Positions 1-8,441 of a DNA stretch of 64,000 bases are shown piece after piece (position 1 is the first letter of the stretch; each line of letters starts with the position of its first letter). Both the position numbers and the translations under genes were made by a program. The notes under the pieces are model-generated. The model saw nothing but the letters and a program-made list of their open reading frames with translations. It ran no database searches and had not been told where the DNA came from. The stretch is from positions 62,001 to 126,000 of the forward strand of contig JAHCHO010000004.1 of the NCBI GenBank assembly GCA_026129685.1. Reading direction: 5' to 3'. This DNA is from Fimbriimonadaceae bacterium. Lineage in GTDB: Bacteria > Armatimonadota > Fimbriimonadia > Fimbriimonadales > Fimbriimonadaceae.

Positions 1-358
1 CCTTATCCAGGTCAACCTTGAGCGTCAAGGCTACAAGGTCGTGACGGCGTTCGACGGGAAGGAGGGGCTGGAGAAGATTCAGTCCGAGAAGCCCGATCTG
101 GTTGTTCTGGACGTGATGATGCCGTACATGGACGGCTTCGAGGTGCTGAAGTCGATTCGACGCGACGAGGCGACCGCGGAGTTGCCGGTGATCATGCTGA
201 CGGCCAAGGCGCAGGACAAGGACGTGTTCGAGGGGTACCACTATGGCGCGGACATGTACCTTACGAAGCCGTTCAACCCGATGGAGCTGGTCGCGTTCGT
301 GAAGCGCATCAGCCAGGGTAAGGAAGACACCAGCGGCCCGAAGCGGTACGAACTCTGA
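1..358 (+). CDS. Response regulator receiver protein, 5' end missing
   Basis: This is the C-terminal part of a CheY-like receiver domain. The frame is open from base 2, so the gene starts before the window; the GTG at 41 is internal. The phosphoacceptor aspartate lies in VVLDVMMP (codon at 110), the conserved Thr in VIMLTAK and the conserved Lys in LTKPF, so all signature residues in view are intact. No output domain follows: after the receiver fold only about 15 residues remain. It is therefore a stand-alone receiver or the end of a protein with an upstream domain. Its kinase partner is not in view. A strong intrinsic terminator follows at once. Confidence 0.9.
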   Translation, partial: LIQVNLERQGYKVVTAFDGKEGLEKIQSEKPDLVVLDVMMPYMDGFEVLKSIRRDEATAELPVIMLTAKAQDKDVFEGYHYGADMYLTKPFNPMELVAFVKRISQGKEDTSGPKRYEL

Positions 359-377
359 GCAACGGATTCTCATGGGG

Positions 378-408
378 ACGGGGCGCGCCGGAGGGCGCGC
401 CCCGTTTT
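378..408 (+). terminator. Intrinsic terminator after the response regulator
   Basis: A perfect 12-bp GC-rich stem (378-389 with 394-405) closes a GGAG loop and runs into TTTT. It sits about 20 nt after the response regulator stop codon. Confidence 0.85.
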
Positions 409-437
409 GGCGTAGGGGGCCCGGATGCGGCAGGACG

Positions 438-443
438 TATACT
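438..443 (+). promoter_or_regulatory. -10-like element TATACT upstream of the YjbH-like gene
   Basis: TATACT lies 39 nt before the ATG at 483, just after the terminator, so a new transcription unit starts here. No clear -35 box is visible 17 nt upstream. Confidence 0.45.
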
Positions 444-482
444 GTGGGTTCGCCCGTACCTCGGGCGGCGAGTAACGACCTG

Positions 483-2414
483 ATGATTCGATCACGATCC
501 TTGTCCCTGATCGCGACGACCTTGGTGGCGGCGACGGTGGGCGCGCAACCGGGCGCCGGCCCGCTTCGAGGCGATCGGTTCGCGCAGACCTCGTCGATGG
601 GCCACTACACGGGGTTGCTTCGAATTCCGAGCGCGTACACGGCAGGGGACGGCGAGTTCCGGCTGTCCTATGGGTCTTTCTGGACGAACACGTTCCGAAC
701 GGGGAGTTCGGAGCGCATCTCGATCCTCTCGGCTTCGCTCGGCTTCCTGCCGTACACGGAAGTGGGGATCGGGGCGATCTACCGAGAGAAGCGGACCTTT
801 GGGACCTTCGACGATCGGGCGGTTTCGGGAAAGGCGTCGGTTCCGGTCGGGAAGGGGGCGAGAATCGCGATCGGCAGCACGGACCTGAACGGGACGCGGA
901 AGTTCGCCACCGACTACGTGGTGGGGAGCGCGCCGATCGGGCGGGCGAACGTGACGCTGGGGACGGGCAACGGCGAGTTCGACGGGGTGTTCGGCGGGGT
1001 GGCGTACCCGCTGAGCCCGCGGCTGGCGGCGGTCGCGGAGTACGACGGAAGGGGATCGGCGGCGGGATTGAAGTTCCTGGCGTCGGACCGGGTCTCGCTG
1101 GCGGTCGGCCTGAGCGACAAGGGGGAACTGGGCGCCTCGGCGACGGTCTCGGTGCCGCTGCACGGGCGGGAGCCGGACCCCGATCCCACGCTGCTCTCGC
1201 GCGTTCTCAGCCGCAACCCGATGAGCGTCAAGGACCCGATCGCGTACTCGTTCCTGCAGAAGTCGTTGGTCGAGAAGGGGTTGCAGGACGTTCGGATCGG
1301 GCTCGACGGCACGGAGATGGTGGTGTCGTACGCGAACGGGGTGTTCCGCGACGAGCTGCTGGCGATGCGCTACGTGCTCGAGCAGGCGTGCGAGCTCGCG
1401 CCGGCGGCGGTTCAGCGGGTGAAGATCGTGCCTCATCGCGAGGGGGTCGGGGTGGTTCAGGTGTCGGTGGGGGCGACGGACTACCTGGACTTCGCGAACG
1501 GGGTTTCGGAACCCGCGGATTTCGCCAAACGCCTCGTGGTGCAGAGCTTCGACGGCAGGCGGGGAGCGCCGGTCGAGCTCGCGGAGGACCGCCGGAACCC
1601 TTCGGCCGGCTCGCTCGACGTCGCCGTCAGTCCACGGGTGAACTACCAGCTGGGACGGAGCGAGATTCCGAACAAGGAGTCGGTGGTGGTGGACGGGTAC
1701 GCGCCCCTGGGAGGCGGCTTCGCGGGGTTCGCGCGGGCGCGGACGGTGGTTTCGAACAACCTGGACTCGGAGCGGGGCACGCGGCTGGAGCAGACGACGG
1801 CGGACTATGCATGGACGAGCCGGAGCGGGGCGTTCGGGCGGGTTTCGGCGGGCTGGTTCGGGGACCTCGGGGCGGGGCTGGCGGCCGACTTGACCTATCT
1901 GATCGACGGCGGGGCGTACGAGCTGTTCGCGGCCTACGGCACGTACAAGCGGGAAGGGAAGCCCTCGGAAGACGCGTACCGCGTGGGAGCGGGGGTGCGG
2001 GTGCCGCAGCTCGATCTCCGGGTGCGGGCGTCGGCGAACCGGTACCTGGGCGGGGACACGGGTCCGCTGATCGAGGCGACGCGACGGTTTCGGGACGGGG
2101 ACGTGACGCTTTTCCTGGGCGAGACGAGGGACGACGCGCAAAAGGTGCGGTTCGGGGGGGTCCAGCTCTCGATCCCGATGGGGACGCGGTACCCGAAGCC
2201 GGGGCGGGTTCGGTTGCGTCAAGCGGACGCGTTCGACTTCGGCTACACGGCGGTGGAGGACGGGGTTCCGTTCGGGGGGACGCACCGGACGATGCCGATG
2301 GCGCGGACGGTGAACCGCGACCTGCTTGCGCGGGAGACGCTGGTGCCGGCGTACATCGAGGCGAACGTGGCGTCGCTTCGGAACCCGCGCCGGAATCGTC
2401 GAAACGACGGCTAG
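483..2414 (+). CDS. YjbH-like outer-membrane exopolysaccharide protein
   Basis: A 643-residue secreted protein. The ATG at 483 is chosen because it begins a signal peptide (MIRSRSLSLIATTLVAATVG, cleavage near AQP); the open frame extends further upstream through the terminator. After the signal, the stretch MGHYTGLLRIPSAY then GEFRLSYG matches the N-terminal signature of the YjbH/GfcD family, beta-rich proteins associated with exopolysaccharide export in the outer membrane. The rest alternates short polar and hydrophobic strands and repeated Gly, as in a beta-barrel, with a mixed alpha/beta insert around residues 240-340. The length fits the family. No capsule or polysaccharide genes are adjacent, so the substrate is unknown. 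It converges directly on the next minus-strand gene, whose stop codon begins at the following base. Confidence 0.75.
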   Translation: MIRSRSLSLIATTLVAATVGAQPGAGPLRGDRFAQTSSMGHYTGLLRIPSAYTAGDGEFRLSYGSFWTNTFRTGSSERISILSASLGFLPYTEVGIGAIYREKRTFGTFDDRAVSGKASVPVGKGARIAIGSTDLNGTRKFATDYVVGSAPIGRANVTLGTGNGEFDGVFGGVAYPLSPRLAAVAEYDGRGSAAGLKFLASDRVSLAVGLSDKGELGASATVSVPLHGREPDPDPTLLSRVLSRNPMSVKDPIAYSFLQKSLVEKGLQDVRIGLDGTEMVVSYANGVFRDELLAMRYVLEQACELAPAAVQRVKIVPHREGVGVVQVSVGATDYLDFANGVSEPADFAKRLVVQSFDGRRGAPVELAEDRRNPSAGSLDVAVSPRVNYQLGRSEIPNKESVVVDGYAPLGGGFAGFARARTVVSNNLDSERGTRLEQTTADYAWTSRSGAFGRVSAGWFGDLGAGLAADLTYLIDGGAYELFAAYGTYKREGKPSEDAYRVGAGVRVPQLDLRVRASANRYLGGDTGPLIEATRRFRDGDVTLFLGETRDDAQKVRFGGVQLSIPMGTRYPKPGRVRLRQADAFDFGYTAVEDGVPFGGTHRTMPMARTVNRDLLARETLVPAYIEANVASLRNPRRNRRNDG

Positions 2415-3374
2415 TCAATCGGTCGGCGGGATTCTGCGGTCCATGCCGGCGACCTTCGGGTACGGGCGGAGCCGGGGGATCCAGTTGCGGACGCTTCTCC
2501 GGTAGTCCCGGTAGGACTCGCCGAAGCGGGCCTCCAGGTCGCGCTCTTCCCAGGGTCGGGCGGTTAGGTGCCAGACGACGGCCCCGAGGAGGGAGTAGGC
2601 GATCACGCCGTACGATCCCATTGCGGCGCCCACGATCACGCCCTGCGCGATGCCGAGGGTGGCCATGGGGTTACGAATCCAGCGGTATGGCCCAAGCACG
2701 ATGAAGCGGGTGGCGGCGTCGAGCGGCAACGGCGTTCCCTTACCGTGGATCACAAAGAGGCCGCCACAGTAGAGGCCGATCGCGCCGAAGAGGCCAAACG
2801 GAATCCAGGCGACCGGCGGTGGCAACGGGGTGAACGCGGGGGCGGCGACGCGCCGTTCGGCTTCCAGGATGGCGGCGGGCAGAATGGCGAGAAAGACGGC
2901 CCACATGATCGCCACCTGAAGGAGGGTTTTGAGGAGGTTCGGCATGAGGGCGGGGCTGCGCGACTCGATCACGCCGCGTGGGAGTTCGAAGAGGGACACG
3001 GTCTTGTTGGACCGACGCTCGACTTCTCGGAGTTGCGCGTAGGAGAGGACGGTGGCGACGCACATGAGCGCCGAGCCCAGCCAACCTCCGCCGCAGAAGA
3101 GACTCAGCGAGAGGGTGGTGGCGGTCGCGTAGGACGCGCCCCAGAAGTGGGCAACCCACCAGGAAGGAGACCGTGAGCAGGCGTAGGCCACGGGCATGCC
3201 GACGAGGAACGCCAAGTCGGCGAGCAGAAAGGCCCACAGGACGGACTCGGGTACGGACGACCAAACGAACCAGCGCCGGACCTCCGGGGACAGGGCGATT
3301 GCGGCCCACCAGCCGACGGTGGCGGTCGCCAGGGCCACCGGATAGAGGCGGAGGGGCAACGCTTGGCCAAGCAT
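2415..3374 (-). CDS. Isoprenylcysteine methyltransferase-like membrane protein
   Basis: A 319-residue polytopic membrane protein. The C-terminal third carries the signature of the ICMT/phospholipid methyltransferase family: a G-P-Y-R-W-I-R-N-P motif, two hydrophobic helices and then the acidic EERDLEARFGESYRDY block that binds S-adenosylmethionine in relatives. The N-terminal two thirds add about five membrane spans and make it longer than the usual 180-220 residues of the family. Methylation of a lipid or isoprenoid-linked substrate is likely, but the substrate cannot be read from sequence. The ATG at 3374 leaves 59 bp to the divergent peptidase gene; a GTG at 3416 would add 14 residues and is an alternative start. 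Its stop abuts the stop of the YjbH-like gene. Confidence 0.7.
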   Translation of the reverse strand: MLGQALPLRLYPVALATATVGWWAAIALSPEVRRWFVWSSVPESVLWAFLLADLAFLVGMPVAYACSRSPSWWVAHFWGASYATATTLSLSLFCGGGWLGSALMCVATVLSYAQLREVERRSNKTVSLFELPRGVIESRSPALMPNLLKTLLQVAIMWAVFLAILPAAILEAERRVAAPAFTPLPPPVAWIPFGLFGAIGLYCGGLFVIHGKGTPLPLDAATRFIVLGPYRWIRNPMATLGIAQGVIVGAAMGSYGVIAYSLLGAVVWHLTARPWEERDLEARFGESYRDYRRSVRNWIPRLRPYPKVAGMDRRIPPTD

Positions 3375-3433
3375 CGGATAAGGGTTTGACCCGAGCGGTC
3401 TCCTGTCCTTTGCCACGGGGTAACGTCGGGCTC

Positions 3434-6151
3434 ATGAGGCGCACCCTTACCGGAACATTGGCCCTCGTCCTCGCCGCGGCGCTTTGCGGCCAAGCACCCC
3501 GAAAGCCGCTTACCCCCGAGGAATACGGACGATGGGAGACGCTCGGTCCGGCTCAACTGTCTCCGGACGGCCGCTGGATGACGGCACAAATCGGGGTCGT
3601 GGAGGGCGACGGACGGCTGATCGTGCGGAGTTGCGATGGACCCGAGCGAGTCGAGATACCGGTGGCGGGCGGCGCACGGTTCTCGGACGACTCGAAGTGG
3701 GTGGCCTACACGATCGGGCCGAAGCGGGAGGACGCCAAGCGGCTCCAGCGGGAGAAGAAGGCGGTGCGGCTGAGGCTTGGGCTACGGAACCTGGCGTCGG
3801 GCGCAGAAACGGTGTACGAGGACGTTCAAGGCTGGTCTTTCCTGAAGGACGGCGGCACGCTCATGGTTCATCACTATCCGGTCGAGGGCCAGCCGAAGGG
3901 CGGGTCGGACCTGGAGATCGTGAGCCTCGGCGACATGAACACGCTGTCGGTCGGCAACGTGGCGCGCTTTCTTCCGTACCGGCAGGGGCGCTTCGTGGCG
4001 CTGTTGGTCGAAAGCCCGGCCGGAAGGAACTCCGTGCAGGTGTACGACGCGGCGACCGGTTCGATTCGACAAGTCCACGGCGGCAAGGACACGTACCGGG
4101 CGTTGGCATGGGCGGACAAGGCGCCGGTGTTCGCGTTCATGATCGGCACGAAGGTCGAGAAGATGGCGGGCGACCGGAACGGGGTGGCGGTCGTGCGAGA
4201 CCTCGATGCGGCTAAGCCGACGGTGGTCACGGTGGACCCGGAGACGATCGCGGGTTTTCCGAAGGGGCAGCGCATTCTGGATGCAGCCGGCTTGTTGCTC
4301 AGCGACGGGGGCGACTCGCTGGTCTTCGGGGTGAAGGAGTGGGAGGCGAGTCCGGAGAAGCCCAAGGCTCCCGAGGAGCCGAAGACCAACGTCGAGATCT
4401 GGCACACCCGGGACGTGGTGGTTATGCCTCTGCAGAAGAACCAGGCGTCCGCGGAGCGCAACCGTCACGGGAAGGCGGTTTACCGGTTGCGCGATAATAG
4501 CTTTCGGGTGTTCGCCGAACCGGAGTTGGACGCGGTGCTGGTTTCGAGCGATCACCGGTGGGCGTACGCGCGGGATCCTCGGAAGTACGAGAGTGCGATC
4601 AAGGTCGGGGGACTGGAGTACGCCGACGTCCTGGCGATCAACCTGGCGGACGGGGCGCGGTCCTCGGTACTGGAGAAGACGATCTCGAACGTGGGCGGGC
4701 TCGGGGCCGGCACCCTGTCGCCGAGCGACGACGGGCAGTTCGCGTTGTTTTTCGAGAAGGGCGACTGGTTCGCCTACGACGCCGCGAAGGGGGAACGTCG
4801 GAACCTGACGAGAGGGACGGGCGTGAGCTTTGGGAATCTCGACGACGACCACACGATTCCCGAGAAGCCGGCAGCGAGCGCCCCGCGCTGGATGCAGGAC
4901 AATATTAACGTGTTGCTGCACACGGACTACGACGCCTACCTGGCGAACGCGGCGAGCGGGAGCGTCGCGCGGTTGACGGAAGGGGCGAAGGAGAAGCGGG
5001 CGTACCGGTACGTGGACATCGGGTTCGACGAGGATGGGCCGCGGGCGCAAGACCCCCTCTACTTCCAGGTCCTCGACGAACGGACGAAGGCGGCGGGAAT
5101 CGCCGTCTACGAAAAGGGCGGAACGCGCATGCTCACGTCCGACGACGCGACGCTGCAGCTCGGACAAAAGTCGAAGGGGACGGACCGGGTGCTGTTTCGG
5201 CGGGGCACGTACGGTAGTTCGCCGAACGCGTTCCTGACCAACCTGGCCTTCGACCAGGCAAAGCCCTTGACGAACACCAACCCGTGGCAGAAGGAGTACA
5301 CCTGGGGGAAATCGGAGCTGCTCCAGTACAAAGCCGAGGGCAAGGAACTCCAGGCGACGCTCGTCTATCCGGCGGACTATCAGGAAGGGCGGACGTACCC
5401 GATGATCGTGTCGATCTACGAGCGATTGTCGGACGGCTTGCACGCTTACCAGACGCCAAGCAACACGAACCCGTACAACGTGCAGCACTATTCGCAGGCG
5501 GGGTATTTCGTCCTGATGCCGGATATCGCCTATCGGGACCGGAATCCGGGGTTGTCGGCGGTGGCCTGCTTGGAGACGGCGGTCAAGACGGCCGTGTACC
5601 ACAACCGGTACATCGACGGGAAGAGGGTCGGCCTGACGGGGCATTCGTGGGGCGGTTACCAGACGGTGTTCGTGGCGATGAAGTCGAAGGCGTTCGCTTG
5701 CTTCGTGGCGGGTGCGCCGCTCACCGAACTGCTCACGATGTACAACGGCTACTACTGGAACTGGGGACAATCGAACCAGGTCATCTTCGAAAGCTCGCAG
5801 GGGCGAATGGGGGTTCCGTGGTGGGAAGACTGGAAGTCGTACTACGACAACTCGCCATTGTTCCACGCCAAAGATATGGCGGGACCGATGCTGGTCGAGG
5901 CGGGAACGGCGGACGGGGCGGTGGATTGGCACCAGTCGCAAGTGCTTTACAACACCTTACGGCGGATGGGCAAGGAGATGGTCTTGCTCGTTTACGAGGG
6001 AGAGAACCACGGGCTGGCGCGGGAGGAGAACCAGAAGGACTATGCGGCACGGGCTCGCCACTTCTTCGACGTGCATCTGAAGGGGGCCAAGCCCGAGCCG
6101 TGGGTAACGCAGGGGGTTCCCTTCATCAAGCAACGGGAGGGAGGCTCTTAG
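3434..6151 (+). CDS. S9 family prolyl oligopeptidase-like serine peptidase, secreted
   Basis: A 905-residue protein beginning with a signal peptide (MRRTLTGTLALVLAAALCGQ); the ATG at 3434 is chosen for that reason. The first two thirds form a beta-propeller-like region with WD/PD40-type segments such as LSPDGRWMTAQ. The C-terminal 270 residues are an alpha/beta hydrolase. The nucleophile lies in GHSWGGYQ, the acid in AGTADGAVDW and the histidine in GENHGL, so the catalytic triad appears complete. Enzymes of this family cut peptides after proline or act as acylaminoacyl peptidases. The signal peptide places it outside the cytoplasm, where it could scavenge peptides. It is divergent from the methyltransferase-like gene and probably monocistronic. 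Confidence 0.88.
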   Translation: MRRTLTGTLALVLAAALCGQAPRKPLTPEEYGRWETLGPAQLSPDGRWMTAQIGVVEGDGRLIVRSCDGPERVEIPVAGGARFSDDSKWVAYTIGPKREDAKRLQREKKAVRLRLGLRNLASGAETVYEDVQGWSFLKDGGTLMVHHYPVEGQPKGGSDLEIVSLGDMNTLSVGNVARFLPYRQGRFVALLVESPAGRNSVQVYDAATGSIRQVHGGKDTYRALAWADKAPVFAFMIGTKVEKMAGDRNGVAVVRDLDAAKPTVVTVDPETIAGFPKGQRILDAAGLLLSDGGDSLVFGVKEWEASPEKPKAPEEPKTNVEIWHTRDVVVMPLQKNQASAERNRHGKAVYRLRDNSFRVFAEPELDAVLVSSDHRWAYARDPRKYESAIKVGGLEYADVLAINLADGARSSVLEKTISNVGGLGAGTLSPSDDGQFALFFEKGDWFAYDAAKGERRNLTRGTGVSFGNLDDDHTIPEKPAASAPRWMQDNINVLLHTDYDAYLANAASGSVARLTEGAKEKRAYRYVDIGFDEDGPRAQDPLYFQVLDERTKAAGIAVYEKGGTRMLTSDDATLQLGQKSKGTDRVLFRRGTYGSSPNAFLTNLAFDQAKPLTNTNPWQKEYTWGKSELLQYKAEGKELQATLVYPADYQEGRTYPMIVSIYERLSDGLHAYQTPSNTNPYNVQHYSQAGYFVLMPDIAYRDRNPGLSAVACLETAVKTAVYHNRYIDGKRVGLTGHSWGGYQTVFVAMKSKAFACFVAGAPLTELLTMYNGYYWNWGQSNQVIFESSQGRMGVPWWEDWKSYYDNSPLFHAKDMAGPMLVEAGTADGAVDWHQSQVLYNTLRRMGKEMVLLVYEGENHGLAREENQKDYAARARHFFDVHLKGAKPEPWVTQGVPFIKQREGGS

Positions 6152-6168
6152 GCCGACCGTTCTCGGCC
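6151..6168. terminator. Short hairpin between convergent genes
   Basis: GGCCGA and TCGGCC form a 6-bp stem with a 6-nt loop just after the peptidase stop. No T-run follows, so a terminator role is only possible. Confidence 0.3.
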
Positions 6169-6185
6169 GGCCCGCGAGCAAGTCG

Positions 6186-7220
6186 TTAGTTTGTCGGGAA
6201 GCGGCGGACGCGGTTGTAAGGGGCGCCGGTGCCGTTGTTCCCGTCCGCTACCCAGAGCGTCCGTCCGTTCGGATGGACGGCCAGCCCTTCCATCCCGTAG
6301 AACGACGCCTGGTTGCCGGTTCCGGGCGCGTAGCCTTCCATGCCGTTCCCCGCGAAGGGGTAGGTCGTGCCGCCGACGATCCGTCGGACGCGGTGGTTGT
6401 CGTGGTCGGCGACGTAGATCGTGCCGTTGGCGGCGATCGCGACGGCCTGGGGGCGATTCCAGCGGGCGGCGGCGACGGATCCCTCCACGTAGCCGGAGGC
6501 TCCTCCGGAGAAGGTGGTCACCACGCCGGCAAGAGTCACGCGGCGAAGGCGGTTGTTGTTCTGGTCGGCCACGAGGAGGTCGCCGTTCGACATCTGAGCG
6601 AGGCCGTAGGGCCGGTCAAAGCGAGCGGTCGCGCCGGTTCCGTCGGCGAAGCCGGCCGATCCGGCCATGCCGGCGAGGGGGGTGGTGGCGCCGGTCGTCG
6701 GACTGAGGAGGTAGACGGTGCTGTTCGCGAGGTCGCTGCAGGCGAGGCGTCCGTCGGCGAGGGCGGCGATGCCACGGGGACGGCCCAGGTTGCGGGCGAC
6801 GACGGTGGCGACGCCGGTCATGCGGTCGATCTCCCAGACGGTGCCGGTGGTTGCGTCGCGGGCACCGGCATCGTTGGCGTCGGTCATCGCGAAAAGGCGT
6901 CCGGCGGAACTCACGGTCAGGCCGAAGGGACGCTGGAAGTTCGCCTGCCGGGTGAGGGTCGTGACCATGCCGGCGGGGGAGATGGCGCGGATCGCGTCGT
7001 TGTCGAAGTCGGCGACGTAGACGGTCCCGTCGGCGGCGACGGCGACATTGACGGGGTTGTTGAAGCGGGCGACGGCGACCGCGCCGTCGACGAGGCCGGC
7101 GGCGGCATCGCCGTAGTTCTGGGCGGGGGCAGTTCCCGCTTGGTCGCCGCCGTTGCCTCCGCAACCGGAAAGCACGGCGGACAGAGCCATGAGAGCGAAA
7201 ATGACAAGGCGGGTGCGCAT
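6186..7220 (-). CDS. NHL-repeat beta-propeller lipoprotein
   Basis: A 344-residue protein with a lipoprotein signal: a charged start, a hydrophobic core and the lipobox LSGC with the lipidated Cys at residue 19. The mature part consists of NHL repeats, seen as recurring blocks such as FNNPVNVAVAADGTVYVADF, RPYGLAQMSNGDLLVADQNN and RPQAVAIAANGTIYVADHDN, about six blades, closing a beta-propeller. NHL propellers mediate protein or ligand binding, and no enzyme motif is present. It is likely anchored in a membrane facing the periplasm or surface. The ATG at 7220 begins the signal peptide; open sequence upstream in the same frame is a shadow of the phage remnant and lysS. A TACTAT box lies 6 nt before the start. 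Confidence 0.85.
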   Translation of the reverse strand: MRTRLVIFALMALSAVLSGCGGNGGDQAGTAPAQNYGDAAAGLVDGAVAVARFNNPVNVAVAADGTVYVADFDNDAIRAISPAGMVTTLTRQANFQRPFGLTVSSAGRLFAMTDANDAGARDATTGTVWEIDRMTGVATVVARNLGRPRGIAALADGRLACSDLANSTVYLLSPTTGATTPLAGMAGSAGFADGTGATARFDRPYGLAQMSNGDLLVADQNNNRLRRVTLAGVVTTFSGGASGYVEGSVAAARWNRPQAVAIAANGTIYVADHDNHRVRRIVGGTTYPFAGNGMEGYAPGTGNQASFYGMEGLAVHPNGRTLWVADGNNGTGAPYNRVRRFPTN

Positions 7221-7226
7221 TCCTGC

Positions 7227-7232
7227 ATAGTA
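7227..7232 (-). promoter_or_regulatory. -10-like TACTAT before the NHL lipoprotein
   Basis: TACTAT on the minus strand ends 6 nt before the ATG at 7220. If it is a -10 box, the transcript would begin at or next to the start codon. Confidence 0.4.
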
Positions 7233-7271
7233 CGCCAGATTCGGGGATGCAATGAAGACGAGCGTGCCCGT

Positions 7272-8159
7272 GTGCGGCTGAGCGCGATACCAAAGGAGCA
7301 ATACCGGTACCTGCGGTCGTTCTCGGCGGACGTGGCGCTCGGGATCGTGCCCAGGACGAGCGCGATCCGGGCGCGGGCGCGGTTGTACGCGGAGTCGGCC
7401 AGGCGGACGCACTTCGAGACGGAGCGTCGGCTCATGGCGGGCCGGGGCTACGTCGAAGAGCGCTCGGTGCTGGGGATCGCCGACCACTGCGACGGTTGCC
7501 TCGAGGAGGCGGGCAAGGGTTGGCGACCGATCGGGACGCTTTCGCCGATCGGCGGTCGGGACTGCAAGGCGCGCTGCCGGTGCCACTTCGTCTACCGGAA
7601 GGCGGACGCGCTGGGGCAGACGGAGGCGGACGAGAACCTTGCGGTTCGGGATCGGCCGGACCTGGCGGGTTTGCCGGAGGCGGAGTTCGTCGAGCAGATT
7701 CGCGGCGCGAAGAACGAGGTCGTCGCGGCGTACCGGGACGGCGAGCAGTTGTTCACGCCGCGCGAGGGTTCCCGAAATCGGGTGTCGCTGCCGAGCGGAG
7801 CGGACCTGACGGGGGCGACGGTGGTGCACAACCATCCGGACGACCTGCCGCCGAGTCCAGAGGACCTGGCGAACGGTCGCAAGCGCGGTTTCGCGCGTTT
7901 GGTGATTCCGACGCCCAACAGGACCTTTCGCGTGTCCACCGAGGCCGAGTGGCCGGATCCCGAAAGCGCCGAGAGCGTGTGGCGAGGCGCGTGGGACTTG
8001 GCGAACCAGGACGCCGACGCAGATTTGGCGAGGCACTTGGTCGAGCACGACGGGAACCACCTTGGAGAAGCGTGGATGATCGGCAGGCTCGACGCGCACT
8101 ACGAGGAACACTGGATCAGGCTGACCGGACAACGGGGTGTCACAATAAAGGTCGAGTGA
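7272..8159 (+). CDS. Phage minor head protein fragment with C-terminal JAMM-like domain
   Basis: The frame is intact for 295 codons from a GTG at 7272, but the protein lacks the N-terminal part of a minor head/portal-associated protein. Residues 1-110 match the C-terminus of head morphogenesis proteins: a helical stretch, then C-x2-C (DHCDGC), GWRPIGTLSPIGG, and C-x3-C-x-C followed by HFVYR. Residues 135-225 hold VVHNHP with His186 and His188, followed by Ser195 and Asp198, close to the H-x-H-P-S-x2-D pattern of JAB/JAMM metalloproteases, though the His-Ser spacing is one residue shorter than in RadC-type proteins. A fused peptidase or phage-encoded effector is possible. The gene may be a remnant with no function. 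The start codon is uncertain because homology begins right at it. Confidence 0.6.
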   Translation: MRLSAIPKEQYRYLRSFSADVALGIVPRTSAIRARARLYAESARRTHFETERRLMAGRGYVEERSVLGIADHCDGCLEEAGKGWRPIGTLSPIGGRDCKARCRCHFVYRKADALGQTEADENLAVRDRPDLAGLPEAEFVEQIRGAKNEVVAAYRDGEQLFTPREGSRNRVSLPSGADLTGATVVHNHPDDLPPSPEDLANGRKRGFARLVIPTPNRTFRVSTEAEWPDPESAESVWRGAWDLANQDADADLARHLVEHDGNHLGEAWMIGRLDAHYEEHWIRLTGQRGVTIKVE

Positions 8160-8164
8160 TCGCG

Positions 8165-8368
8165 ATGCCTCAACCAGACGTGTTCGACAGTCGACCCGAC
8201 ATCGTGATGCGCGGCATCGCGTGTCTCGGAGTCGGGGTCCGGAACGTACCCACCACGGTGGTGCGCGAGATCGCGGACGCGCTCGACGATCACCGCGACT
8301 ACACCGAGCAGGTGCGGTGGGCGCTGATCGCGCGCGGCTACCTGCCGAAGCCGGAGAAGAAGACCTAG
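8165..8368 (+). CDS. Small phage-associated hypothetical protein
   Basis: A 67-residue protein starting at ATG 8165, five bases after the minor head protein stop, so the two are probably co-transcribed. It is rich in charged residues, with a predicted helical C-terminal half (VREIADALDDHRDYTEQVRWALIARGYLP written in two segments here: VREIADALDD and QVRWALIARGYLP). No known motif was recognised. An intrinsic terminator follows 30 nt later. Its place in the phage block suggests it belongs to the prophage remnant. Confidence 0.5.
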   Translation: MPQPDVFDSRPDIVMRGIACLGVGVRNVPTTVVREIADALDDHRDYTEQVRWALIARGYLPKPEKKT

Positions 8369-8398
8369 CACCGATTTCAGACCACCGCCGCTTACGAG

Positions 8399-8423
8399 AG
8401 CCGCCCATCGAGGCGGCTTTTTT
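8399..8423 (+). terminator. Intrinsic terminator inside the prophage remnant
   Basis: AGCCGCC (8399-8405) pairs with GGCGGCT (8412-8418) around a CATCGA loop and is followed by a run of six T. It ends the short phage operon. Confidence 0.85.
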
Positions 8424-8441
8424 GTTCGGTGCCCAAACATC

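Noticed and set aside
492-2285. Long open frame (597 codons) on the minus strand opposite the YjbH-like gene
   Set aside because: It lies fully opposite a gene with signal peptide and family signature; its composition is that of a high-GC antisense shadow (Arg/Pro/His-rich).
3782-5941. Long open frame (719 codons) antisense to the S9 peptidase
   Set aside because: Arg/Val/Pro-rich shadow of a gene with a full catalytic triad; no recognisable motif.
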